From: Parasutterella secunda
Lineage (GTDB): Bacteria > Pseudomonadota > Gammaproteobacteria > Burkholderiales > Burkholderiaceae_F
Length of the DNA stretch: 64,000 nucleotides
Direction of reading: 5' to 3'
Assembly (NCBI RefSeq): GCF_023336895.1
Contig: NZ_JAMBLT010000001.1
Span: 62,001 to 126,000, forward strand
The notes beneath the pieces were generated by a model. The model was given only the letters and a program-made list of their open reading frames with translations, was not told the origin of the DNA and did no database searches. The position numbers and the translations under genes are program-made. The stretch's first letter is position 1; each line of letters begins with the position of its first letter. This document shows, piece after piece, positions 33,181 through 40,803 of this stretch.

Positions 33181-33975
33181 CTACTTCTTATCGATCTTGC
33201 CTAGAGGAAAGTTTTTAGTAAATTTTTTATAAGTTGAAAACTCTTCTGTTCGCACTAAAGAACTTAAAAATTCCCTTAAACGATTATGTTTTAAGCCAAA
33301 AAATTTCCCATCCTCTTCAAAGATTGCATTGGGTAATTTTTTGTCAAAAAAATCACTCAATTGTTTTGAATCTCTGAAAATTGGTTTTGAAAAATCCGGC
33401 GGATTAAGATCGTCATACCAAGCTAAATAATAAGCTTCGTAGGCAATTTGAATAAAATAATCAATTCTTATCCCTTTTGACAAAAGAAACTCTGCCTGCT
33501 TAATTTCCTTCTCTGAGAGAGTTAGTGGTTTAATTGCCTTTTCATGAGCATCAGGTTGCTCATTTTTTTGATCTTTTTTAGACATGTTTTTTAATCTTGA
33601 TGGAAAGCCTATTTCCTTCTTGTAACGATCAAAAAGAATCGGTCTTTCTTGGTAAATAAAATATTTTTTCCATTTCTGCTTTACCCACAACATGAGATCT
33701 ACTAGATCAATTTTTGTGGTTATTGCTTGATTAAAATCATTTTCCGAAATTTGGTATTTTCTGTATAAACGCCTATTTTTTGAAAAATCATTGATGATTA
33801 CCTCTCGAATCTCAGTGATGTGATCCAAAAAGCTCATATCACCTATCTCTTCCAATTTTTCGGTAAAGTCACAATCGCAAAAATAAAAACTTGCCTCTTG
33901 AATAGACCAAAATTCTTTTTTGATTAAGCTCTGCCTTTGTTGTTCAGTTAGCCTTAATGAAGCAATTTCTATCAT
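33181..33975 (-). CDS. hypothetical protein translationally coupled to the integrase
   Basis: A 264-residue soluble protein, not recognised. It is Lys/Phe/Tyr-rich with AT-rich codons, contains FWSIQEASFYFCDCD near the N-terminus and a linker of K/E/Q (NMSKKDQKNEQPDAHEKAI) near residue 130. Its ATG lies three bases behind the integrase stop, with AAGGAG inside the last integrase codons, so it is very likely made together with the integrase. A role in excision or maintenance is possible but unproven. Confidence 0.65.
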   Translation of the reverse strand: MIEIASLRLTEQQRQSLIKKEFWSIQEASFYFCDCDFTEKLEEIGDMSFLDHITEIREVIINDFSKNRRLYRKYQISENDFNQAITTKIDLVDLMLWVKQKWKKYFIYQERPILFDRYKKEIGFPSRLKNMSKKDQKNEQPDAHEKAIKPLTLSEKEIKQAEFLLSKGIRIDYFIQIAYEAYYLAWYDDLNPPDFSKPIFRDSKQLSDFFDKKLPNAIFEEDGKFFGLKHNRLREFLSSLVRTEEFSTYKKFTKNFPLGKIDKK

Positions 33976-33978
33976 TCA

Positions 33979-35283
33979 TTACTCCTTAGACAAACAGTAA
34001 TTAGCCCAAGCCTGCATCATTTCTGCACGGCTCTTTAACGCCTGATTGCGTTCATATGCTCCATTGTAAGCATCATCAATTTTGTGGTGTAAACAAAGCT
34101 CTGCGATAGAAGCTGAGAAGCGCTTGTCATTGCCTAATTCATCATCTTGCGCCCAAGTTCTAAACGTTGCGCGTGCCAAACCGTGAGGCGTTGCTACCGC
34201 AGGCAATTCGTTCTTTGTCTTTTGTTTCGGATCAACAAAACCCTTCTCCCCTTTTTCCAAAGCCTGCATATGTAATGCACGAATCACAACCTTGAGAGCC
34301 GCATCTGATAGCTTGCCGTTACCCATTGGCGAAGGGAATATGTAGCGAGAATAACCCTGCGTTTGCACTGAACGGATTAACTCAAGCGCTTGATCACTTA
34401 AAGGTACAATGTGATCACCATTCGCAGAGGCTTTCATCTTCTCCGCTGGAATAATCCATTGCTTCTTATCCCAATTAATTTCTTCCCATAATGCCTCTCT
34501 GGCATTGCCTGAGCGTGTTGCAGTTAAGATGGCAAATTGCAAGCAACGCGCGGCTATTCCCTCATACTGCATCAAAGCTTTCATAAAGCGCGGCATTTCA
34601 CTAACAGCCAACATGGCGTGATGTCTCGGTTCTTGAATAATCCGCTTCGGTAGTAAATGCTGAAGGACTTGTGGATCGACAGGATTAGCACCATCAAAAT
34701 AATCTTTGGCTTTTGCCCAAGAAAACATTTGGCGCAACATTTGACGAGTTTTGGCCGCTACCGCTCGGTGCTGCAACCAGAGCGGCTGCAATACTTCTGC
34801 GATCTGCTGAGGGGTGACTTCACTGATAACTCTCTTACCTATGATGGGCAGAATGTAGCGACCTAGACGACTGAAGAATAAATCACGATCTTTTACAGAC
34901 CAATCAGAAAAGGTGTCTTTGTATTGAATAAATAAGTCAGCTAATTTGGATACAGTAATTGCCGCTCGTTCTTGACGAACGGCTTCTTCTCTTTGCTTTT
35001 GCAAAGTCTCTTCACGCAGCAGCAAAGGATCAATCCCTTCACTAATTTGCATCCTATATTCAGCCGCTTGCTCACGAGCACGCTTTAGTGAGCAGACGCT
35101 ATAAGAACCGATTGTGATTTCTCGACGAGTTTTAGTAACAGGAGAGGTGTAACGGAAAAAGAAAGTTTTCTGGAAATTTTTGATTCGCAATGCTAATCCG
35201 ACAACTCCACCAACAAAGTAAACCCCGTCTCCTTTGAGTCTGCGAACTTGCAAATCGGATAATGTGGTAGCGACTTTCGGCAT
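33979..35283 (-). CDS. int: P4-type tyrosine integrase
   Basis: A 434-residue recombinase. The N-terminal DUF4102-type arm-binding domain (TLSDLQVRRLKGDGVYF, TIGSYSVCSLKRAREQA) is followed by a core-binding region and the catalytic domain: ATRSGNAREALWEEI (first Arg), HGLARATFRTWAQDDE (HxxR box) and LHHKIDDAYNGAYER (nucleophilic Tyr). All catalytic residues are present. It starts ~180 bases from the 3' end of tRNA-Glu with GGGAGGG upstream, the usual position for an integrase using a tRNA end as attachment site. Confidence 0.93.
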   Translation of the reverse strand: MPKVATTLSDLQVRRLKGDGVYFVGGVVGLALRIKNFQKTFFFRYTSPVTKTRREITIGSYSVCSLKRAREQAAEYRMQISEGIDPLLLREETLQKQREEAVRQERAAITVSKLADLFIQYKDTFSDWSVKDRDLFFSRLGRYILPIIGKRVISEVTPQQIAEVLQPLWLQHRAVAAKTRQMLRQMFSWAKAKDYFDGANPVDPQVLQHLLPKRIIQEPRHHAMLAVSEMPRFMKALMQYEGIAARCLQFAILTATRSGNAREALWEEINWDKKQWIIPAEKMKASANGDHIVPLSDQALELIRSVQTQGYSRYIFPSPMGNGKLSDAALKVVIRALHMQALEKGEKGFVDPKQKTKNELPAVATPHGLARATFRTWAQDDELGNDKRFSASIAELCLHHKIDDAYNGAYERNQALKSRAEMMQAWANYCLSKE

Positions 35284-35291
35284 ATGGCCCT

Positions 35292-35355
35292 CCCACCAAA
35301 AAGAACCCTATACCTTCATTTTAGTGGTAGCCCACCAATACTTCCACCAAAAAAC
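35292..35355 (+). repeat. possible integrase arm-type sites, right end
   Basis: CCCACCAAAAAG at 35292, CCCACCAAT at 35331 and TCCACCAAAAAAC at 35343, all in the same orientation as the copies at 18903-18926. They lie between the integrase start and the tRNA and may also overlap the integrase promoter. Confidence 0.5.
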
Positions 35356-35421
35356 TTGCGATTTAGTGATAATGGATGAGACTGCCTGAGACATGAATTA
35401 TTTGATTTTTCAAGCAGATAC

Positions 35422-35454
35422 AAAAAATCTCATACTGCCTGAGACGGTATGAGA
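35422..35454 (-). terminator. terminator downstream of tRNA-Glu supplied by the island
   Basis: On the minus strand: stem TCTCATAC / GTATGAGA (8 bp) followed by TTTTTTG. It begins eight bases after the tRNA-Glu 3' end and would replace the native terminator displaced to 18803-18825. Confidence 0.65.
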
Positions 35455-35462
35455 TGATAGTT

Positions 35463-35478
35463 TGGCGTCCCCACGGGG
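35463..35478 (+). repeat. right attachment-site copy (intact tRNA-Glu 3' end)
   Basis: TGGCGTCCCCACGGGG, the complement of the tRNA-Glu acceptor end and part of the T-arm. It is the direct repeat partner of 18838-18851. Confidence 0.7.
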
Positions 35479-35538
35479 ATTCGAACCCCGGTACCGACCG
35501 TGAAAGGGTCGTGTCCTAGGCCTCTAGACGATGGAGAC
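35463..35538 (-). tRNA. tRNA-Glu (anticodon TTC)
   Basis: The 76-base cloverleaf reads GTCTCCATCGTCTAGAGGCC at the 5' end, has CTTTCAC as anticodon loop (TTC), GGTTCGAATCC in the T-arm and encodes the final GCCA. The acceptor stem pairs fully with one G-U. It is intact despite serving as the island's attachment site. Confidence 0.97.
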
Positions 35539-35550
35539 ACTATCTAACTG

Positions 35551-35626
35551 TGGTGGAGGTAAGCGGATTCGAACCGCTGACCCCTTGCATGCCATGCAAG
35601 TGCTCTACCAACTGAGCTATACCCCC
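35551..35626 (-). tRNA. tRNA-Ala (anticodon GGC)
   Basis: The 76-base cloverleaf begins GGGGGTATAGCTCAGTTGG, has anticodon loop ATGGCAT (GGC) closed by CTTGC/GCAAG, T-arm GGTTCGAATCC, and encoded CCA. The acceptor stem has one G-U pair. It lies 12 bases upstream of tRNA-Glu in the same transcript. Confidence 0.97.
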
Positions 35627-35639
35627 GAAGAGAAAACGC

Positions 35640-35668
35640 ATTGTATAGAGCACTTATCAAAAAATCAA
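35640..35668 (-). promoter_or_regulatory. promoter of the tRNA-Ala/tRNA-Glu operon
   Basis: On the minus strand: TTGATT, 17-base spacer, TACAAT, about seven bases before the likely start of a transcript that enters tRNA-Ala. Spacing is ideal and both boxes are close to consensus. Confidence 0.75.
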
Positions 35669-35691
35669 GGCTTTTACGATTTTTTTTCGTT

Positions 35692-36234
35692 TTAGCAGTA
35701 TTTAACTTCTACAATTTCAAGATGTTGTACACCGGAAGGGGTCGGCAAAGTAACGGTATCGCCTTCGTGGGCCTTCAAGAACACTCTGGCAATCGGACTG
35801 ATCCAACTCACATCACCCACGCTGGCATCGGCTTCGTCAATACCAACAATACGAATGGTGTGCTCTTGCCCTTCTTCATCTTCATAAGTAACCGTTGCCC
35901 CGAAAAACACTTGATCGGTTGCAGGCCGCGTGGCAGGATCAACCACTTCAGCCATATCAATACGCTTACTTAAAAAACGAATACGGCGATCAATTTCTCT
36001 TAAACGACGCTTACCATATAGGTAATCCCCATTTTCGCTTCTATCCCCATTACTGGCTGCCCAAGCCACCACATTGGCCATTTCCGGCCGCTCTACGCGA
36101 ACCAAATGTTCACGTTCGTCAAGCATTCGCCGATAGCATTGAGGCGTCATGTAATTTTTTGTGCCGTGAGGCAATGCGGGCAACCCTACTTCTTCGTCGT
36201 CCTCATCGCTTGTATTGATAGATACGTTCTGCAT
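35692..36234 (-). CDS. greB: transcription elongation factor GreB
   Basis: A 180-residue Gre factor that rescues backtracked RNA polymerase by stimulating transcript cleavage. The N-terminal coiled-coil hairpin carries SNGDRSENGDYLYGKRRLREID (with the acidic D/E tip), followed by the FKBP-like C-terminal domain (VGDVSWISPIARVFLKAHEGD). The wording and ~20-residue acidic N-terminal extension fit GreB of betaproteobacteria. AAAGGA precedes the start. It lies upstream of the tRNA pair on the same strand. Confidence 0.95.
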   Translation of the reverse strand: MQNVSINTSDEDDEEVGLPALPHGTKNYMTPQCYRRMLDEREHLVRVERPEMANVVAWAASNGDRSENGDYLYGKRRLREIDRRIRFLSKRIDMAEVVDPATRPATDQVFFGATVTYEDEEGQEHTIRIVGIDEADASVGDVSWISPIARVFLKAHEGDTVTLPTPSGVQHLEIVEVKYC

Positions 36235-36365
36235 GGTCCTTTCCGTAAAAAGGTCGTTACATTTTTTTCTAACCGTTGTATTTTAGTCCAGCTAAATTAT
36301 GCAGTCGAAATTAAATTGCGCTAAAGTGAAATCGTAATAAATAAATCTATTTTTTGGGTGAATCT

Positions 36366-36875
36366 ATGAAAAAAATCGCTCTTGCCGCCGCAGTCGCTGC
36401 TTTAGTACTTTCAGGATGTGCTAACGATGGTCGTTACTACCGTTCGGACACGTACGCCGCAACTTCTGTCAACCAAGCTCAACAAGTTCGAACCGTTGAA
36501 ATTTTGTCAATCGGTACCGCTCAGGTCGCTGTATCCAACACAGATAATCGCTCTGATGCAAAGACCATTGGCACAATTCTCGGAGCTATCGCAGGAGCTG
36601 CAATCGGTAGCCACAACAACCACGACACGGCTTCCAGAGTCTTGGGCGGTTTAGCCGGCGGTGCGGTTGGCAATATTGCCGGCGGAGCAGTTGGCGGCGA
36701 TCGTACAAGTTATGTTGACGGCGTCCAGTTAACTTTCCGCTACAACAATAAACTTTACAATTCTGCCCAAGTCGGACGTGTGTGCGAATTTAAACCCGGA
36801 CTTGCCGTGATGATTTCCACCACCCCGACGGAAACGCGTATTCAGCCGAACAATCCCGGTGGTTGCGGTCAATAA
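36366..36875 (+). CDS. glycine-zipper outer-membrane lipoprotein (SlyB/Pcp-like)
   Basis: A 169-residue lipoprotein. Signal peptide MKKIALAAAVAALVLSGC with lipobox LSGC (Cys at ~18). The middle has a glycine-zipper membrane segment: IGTILGAIAGAAIGS and GGLAGGAVGNIAGGAVGG at ~62-105, preceded by a strand-like region (VRTVEILSIGTAQVAV) typical of the 17-kDa antigen/SlyB family. The ATG at 36366 is chosen as the signal-peptide start; a GTG at 36354 would add four residues. The coiled-coil gene follows after 21 bases. Confidence 0.88.
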   Translation: MKKIALAAAVAALVLSGCANDGRYYRSDTYAATSVNQAQQVRTVEILSIGTAQVAVSNTDNRSDAKTIGTILGAIAGAAIGSHNNHDTASRVLGGLAGGAVGNIAGGAVGGDRTSYVDGVQLTFRYNNKLYNSAQVGRVCEFKPGLAVMISTTPTETRIQPNNPGGCGQ

Positions 36876-36896
36876 TAGAAAGGGAGAAGTAGTGAT

Positions 36897-37376
36897 ATGT
36901 TGAAGTATTCTTTGATTGCCGCCTCTGTAATGGCTCTTCTTATTCCCACCGCGCAAGCCCAAGTTGGCGGAATGTCAATGGATGAGCAAATCGCAAGGAT
37001 TCATCAGGCCGAGCTTGAAATTCAGGCCTTGGATGCGGCAAAAGAACAAGAGCGTCAAGCGGCTCAAAAAAAGGCCGCCGACATCCAACGCAGAGCAGAT
37101 CAAGCTCGAGCAAAAGCTCAGGCAGCTGCACAAAAAGCCAAGGCTGATCGTGAAAAGAAACTGCAAGCCTATGATGATCAAGCTCGGGAGATGGAGCTTG
37201 AATCCAAACGCCTTGATATTGAATTGAAAAAAGCTCAGTTAGAGTTACAAAAGAAAATGATTGAAGCTAAAGCCAATCGCGCAGATGAATTCGTTCAAGC
37301 TGATTTGGACGCAGCACGGGCTAAAGTTCAGACACTGAAAGAGCAATCTGAAGCCCTACAAACTTCGGTTCAGTAA
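36897..37376 (+). CDS. periplasmic coiled-coil protein
   Basis: A 159-residue protein. Signal peptide MLKYSLIAASVMALLIPTAQA with an AQA cleavage site. The mature part is one continuous Ala/Lys/Glu/Gln-rich coiled coil (AKEQERQAAQKKAADIQRRA and similar) without Cys or Pro. I do not recognise a specific family. AGGGAG lies upstream. With the preceding glycine-zipper lipoprotein it forms a likely envelope operon, ended by a terminator. Confidence 0.75.
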   Translation: MLKYSLIAASVMALLIPTAQAQVGGMSMDEQIARIHQAELEIQALDAAKEQERQAAQKKAADIQRRADQARAKAQAAAQKAKADREKKLQAYDDQAREMELESKRLDIELKKAQLELQKKMIEAKANRADEFVQADLDAARAKVQTLKEQSEALQTSVQ

Positions 37377-37400
37377 CATTCCGGCATTTAGACTTCCAAC

Positions 37401-37436
37401 ACCCGATGGATTATTTGTCCATCGGGTTCATTTTTT
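37401..37436 (+). terminator. Rho-independent terminator after the coiled-coil gene
   Basis: Perfect 10-bp stem ACCCGATGGA / TCCATCGGGT, then TCA and TTTTTT. Confidence 0.85.
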
Positions 37437-37488
37437 GCGTGCCACTCTTCGCTACAATGTAAAGACCGCTTATTAATTTTTCTCACTT

Positions 37489-38106
37489 ATGTCGGCAGCT
37501 CATTCTTTTTTAACGATTTCGCTTGCAACAGTGCTTTTCTCTGTTGCACCGTTGTCGTGCGCATCAACTGCTGACATTATTTCCAGACTCAAAATTGCGC
37601 CGGTTATTGAGGGACGTTTTATTCAAAAAGAAAAATTGGTTTCAGTCCCCAAACCTTTTGAATGTGAGGGTTTCTTTATTTTTTGGAAGGATGACGTTCT
37701 CCTTTGGAAGGCTACCAAACCAATTCTGACAACTTCTCTTTATACCGATCAGAATTTCAAAACCTATATCCATTTAAATGGGAAACGGATCGAAAATACG
37801 TCACCCTCGGCCACCAATATTGTCAACAGAATACTATGGGGATTGCTTTCGGCTGACATGACTGCCTTGGAACTAGACTTCCAAATTTTTAGTCAAAATA
37901 AACCGGAAAGCTGGAAAATGGATTTCTATCCCAAAAGCAACATGACCGGCAGTATTGTCAAGCACGTCTCGGTAACCGGTAAGGACACTCCGGAAAAAAT
38001 AGTGGTCGAAAATTTTTCCAGTGACATCACGACACTCATCATTGATGAGATAAAACTGTCCGAGATTTCGTCAACCCAACAGGAGAATGAACTTGCCAAT
38101 CCGTAA
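37489..38106 (+). CDS. LolA-like outer-membrane lipoprotein carrier
   Basis: A 205-residue exported protein (signal peptide to ~CASTA, residue 25). The LolA-type beta-shell features are present: VIEGRFIQKEKLVSVPKPFECEG split near residue 37, the FIFWKDDVLLWKATKP stretch, then SLYTDQNFKTYIHLNGK. It lacks the consensus length and C-terminus of canonical LolA and belongs with LolA-like proteins found beside MMPL exporters. It overlaps the exporter gene by 20 bases. A role in carrying a lipid or lipoprotein cargo across the periplasm with that exporter is inferred. Confidence 0.75.
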   Translation: MSAAHSFLTISLATVLFSVAPLSCASTADIISRLKIAPVIEGRFIQKEKLVSVPKPFECEGFFIFWKDDVLLWKATKPILTTSLYTDQNFKTYIHLNGKRIENTSPSATNIVNRILWGLLSADMTALELDFQIFSQNKPESWKMDFYPKSNMTGSIVKHVSVTGKDTPEKIVVENFSSDITTLIIDEIKLSEISSTQQENELANP

Positions 38107-40429
38107 AATCATTCTCGCCTCTTGGCAAGCTCTGGCTCTTACTTGGGCATTGTCGTTGCTTCTCGCGCTAGGTTTTTGCACCCATTTTCTGCTCAAAAAC
38201 GGGATTGATTACGACCAAGCTCATTTATATCCCGTCACTCAAGTTGATGACTCGCGAAGTGCGGCGCAAAAGAATTTAGCGCCCTTTGCTAACTACCGTC
38301 TTATTTTCATGGTCGGTTTCCCTGAACACACGGCAGCCTCTTTCGATGATAATGTTCTGAAAATCAAGGGCCTATGGGAAGTTCCTTCGTCACTAAAAAA
38401 GGTTAATTGGGAAGGATTGGAAATCAACGAATACTTTTCCTTCTATCGTTTAATTTCCAACCGTTTGATGAATCTGGTCGATCAGCACACAATTGCGGCT
38501 TCATCGGACGATGAACTTCTGGCGCGCGCCTTAGAAAGTCTTACAGGCATCGGACAAGCCAGTTTAATTCCCAAGGCTGACGACCCCTTAGGCTTTTTTG
38601 ATCGCTGGGCTAAGAAGCGCCTACCGAGAAGTACAGTCGTTTCCAGCGGTGACACGTTAAAGCTATATGCAGATAACCGCGTGTGGGCTATTTTTGTTTA
38701 CGAAGCTCCCGATGACTTGACCGGGCTTTCTGCATTTAAATTAAACCGCTCAATTGATGAATTAAAAAGCATCAGCCAATCTGTTGTTCCTGATACAACG
38801 GTTTTAGTGCATGGCAAGCCTTATGTCAGTGCCAACGTGGCTCACACCCATTTACTAGAGCTATCGGGTATTGCCACATTCATCATTATCTTTCTAGGCG
38901 GTCTGATTCGTAAATGGTCACCATCTAACCGTTTTTTGTTACTCGTCTTATTCAGTATTATCTCGAGCTACATATGCGGATTTTTCGGTGTAATCGTGTG
39001 GTTTGGCAGCATATCACTCTGGGCCCTTGTCTGCTCTTCTGCGTTAATCGGTCTGGTTGTAATGCTCGTTGGCTATTTCCTTTTAGTGCAGCGCCATTAT
39101 CCGCACCTTTCTCCGATCAAAGTTTTTGACAAAATTTTTACCCCCTTACTTTGGATCGTTTTTATTGAATGCGCGGCCCTAGCACTTTTGTATCTTGCGC
39201 CGCTCCCCGCCGTTCGGCAAATCGCCCTATTTATGTGCTGTGGCCTTTTAGGTTGTGCAATAACGCTGATTTTAATTTTCCCCAGTTTCAATCCTGGACC
39301 GATTGCTGACAGTGACTTCAGCAAAAAAATGCTTAATTTCAGCCGATTTTTCCCTCGGTTTTCTTTGAAGCATTGGCAACATAAACCAACTGATTACACG
39401 GCCATTGGCATTACTCTCATTGTGATTTTATCGGCCGGATTTTTGCAACTGAATTTCACGCAAAACATCCAAAACTTAACCTTTATACCCCCAGAGCTTG
39501 AAAGTGAAGAAAAAACGGTAGACCGTTTACTGAGCCTACCCAATACCGATAAGTTTTTTATTGTGACCGCATCCAGTCCTCAAGATGTTCTGATGGGCGA
39601 AGAGGCTTTACGGCTTAGTTTCGTGCAGAGGGGAATGAATAAGACCGATATGACAACCACTTGCATTTCAAAGTGGTTCCCCTCTTATACGCGGCAAAAA
39701 GATATTGAAAAACTTAGGTTGGATATGTTTAATCGGGTCCGTGAGCCGCTTTCTGCTGTTCTCGGTTACTCACTGAAAGCACCCAATCCCATTCAGCTTG
39801 ATGTCCGTTTTGAAGACTGGCTCGATTCGCCGAGCGCTCAATCCGTGCGCCATCTCTGGCTTGAAGTCCCTCAAGGGTACAGTTCGATCGTACAGGTAGC
39901 CGGTATTCAAGACGCTCAAATCCGAAATCTCTACGACTTAGCGGAACATTTAGCTGGTGTCACATTCGTGGATATGGTCGGAGATGCCGATACATTTCTT
40001 GCTCAATACCGATACATCTTTATTGGAATTTTCGTTTTGGCTGTTGTTTGCTCTTTTACTGTCAGCTTGTTTCACTACGGCATAAGATCTTGGCGCATCG
40101 TTGTTCCGTCTCTTCTTGGCGTCGCATTCGCCATTTCTCTTTCTTCCTGGTTTGGCATGCCTTTCACAATGTTCAGCGCCATGTCCATGGTAGTTATTTA
40201 CGGGCTTGGCATTGCCATTTCATTGCTCTTCTACACTAATGAAAACAATGAAGACCTCAGTTTTAGCCTGACGACGTTCGCCTTCCTAGCCACTAGTTTC
40301 GCGTTTTGCTTCATCGGGCTAAGCTCTACACCCGCCATTCAAACATTTGGGCTTACTACCGCTTTAGGCGTCCTTTCAACAGGCATCATTATTTTGCTTG
40401 TCAGACCTCGATCTAAAGCGACCTCTTGA
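38087..40429 (+). CDS. MMPL/RND-family exporter
   Basis: A 780-residue inner-membrane protein. Layout is that of MMPL/RND transporters: TM1 at ~12-32, a ~200-residue periplasmic domain, five or so helices at ~260-405, a second TM/periplasmic-domain pair (TM at ~440, domain to ~640), then five helices to the C-terminus. The second helix bundle ends in GLTTALGVLSTGIIILLV. ATG 38087 is very close to AGGAG; a TTG six bases later is better spaced and may be the real start. Pairing with a LolA-like protein resembles the export pairs of aryl-polyene and related lipid loci, but no synthesis genes are near. Confidence 0.82.
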   Translation: MNLPIRKIILASWQALALTWALSLLLALGFCTHFLLKNGIDYDQAHLYPVTQVDDSRSAAQKNLAPFANYRLIFMVGFPEHTAASFDDNVLKIKGLWEVPSSLKKVNWEGLEINEYFSFYRLISNRLMNLVDQHTIAASSDDELLARALESLTGIGQASLIPKADDPLGFFDRWAKKRLPRSTVVSSGDTLKLYADNRVWAIFVYEAPDDLTGLSAFKLNRSIDELKSISQSVVPDTTVLVHGKPYVSANVAHTHLLELSGIATFIIIFLGGLIRKWSPSNRFLLLVLFSIISSYICGFFGVIVWFGSISLWALVCSSALIGLVVMLVGYFLLVQRHYPHLSPIKVFDKIFTPLLWIVFIECAALALLYLAPLPAVRQIALFMCCGLLGCAITLILIFPSFNPGPIADSDFSKKMLNFSRFFPRFSLKHWQHKPTDYTAIGITLIVILSAGFLQLNFTQNIQNLTFIPPELESEEKTVDRLLSLPNTDKFFIVTASSPQDVLMGEEALRLSFVQRGMNKTDMTTTCISKWFPSYTRQKDIEKLRLDMFNRVREPLSAVLGYSLKAPNPIQLDVRFEDWLDSPSAQSVRHLWLEVPQGYSSIVQVAGIQDAQIRNLYDLAEHLAGVTFVDMVGDADTFLAQYRYIFIGIFVLAVVCSFTVSLFHYGIRSWRIVVPSLLGVAFAISLSSWFGMPFTMFSAMSMVVIYGLGIAISLLFYTNENNEDLSFSLTTFAFLATSFAFCFIGLSSTPAIQTFGLTTALGVLSTGIIILLVRPRSKATS

Positions 40430-40803
40430 TAGCCCGAACCTTATGAAGGACATTCTCGATTATTCAGAAAATGGATTTCATGGATTCCGTGATCAGACAA
40501 CATCAGGAATAGTCTTTTTTGGCTAAATGCATATTCACAATCTGTATGACGCATTCTGTGGTTCTGTTTGTCTCTCTATAACAGCGTCTTTGCTTTAAAG
40601 ACGCATCAACATCTATTTAAGTTACAAATTTTGAACCACTTAGACAATGATTTTGCTTTCCCAGAACTCTCGCCAAGATGTGGAAGACAGTCACTGTTAT
40701 TTGTTAGGCTGCAATAGAAAACGGTAAGCTACCGAAGCAACTTACCGTTTTTAAATCTTATCGGATGTTAGACATCCGATTTAGTTTTCAGCAAAAGTTC
40801 TGA
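40430..40803. other. gene-free interval between the convergent MMPL and Dcu genes
   Basis: No credible gene. It holds two hairpins close to the Dcu end (see the terminator entry) and otherwise AT-rich sequence with no repeats I noticed. Confidence 0.7.
40718..40780 (-). terminator. double hairpin terminator after the Dcu-type gene
   Basis: Two perfect stems: ATCGGATGT / ACATCCGAT (40760-40780), and AAAACGGTAAG / CTTACCGTTTT (40718-40751). The second has A/T tracts on both sides, so it can end transcription from either gene. Confidence 0.8.

Larger units (their letters stand above)
18838..35478. mobile_element. integrative island (~16.6 kb) in the 3' end of tRNA-Glu
   Basis: Bounded by direct repeats of the tRNA-Glu end. 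A P4-type integrase lies next to the tRNA, reading away from it. Other mobile-element features are an AlpA-type regulator, a DUF3631 ATPase, and repeats resembling integrase arm sites at both ends. Genes inside are clearly more AT-rich than the flanking chromosome. Cargo: seven small envelope proteins (19.0-22.1 kb), a McrB-like/DUF2357 pair, a CoiA-like nuclease and a membrane-anchored HNH protein. No capsid, terminase or conjugation genes are seen, so it would need help to move, as a P4-like satellite does. Its exact class is not established. Confidence 0.85.

Noticed and set aside
18838-35478. complete prophage
   Set aside because: No capsid, portal, terminase, tail or lysis gene is present; only integration, regulation and a replication-like ATPase.
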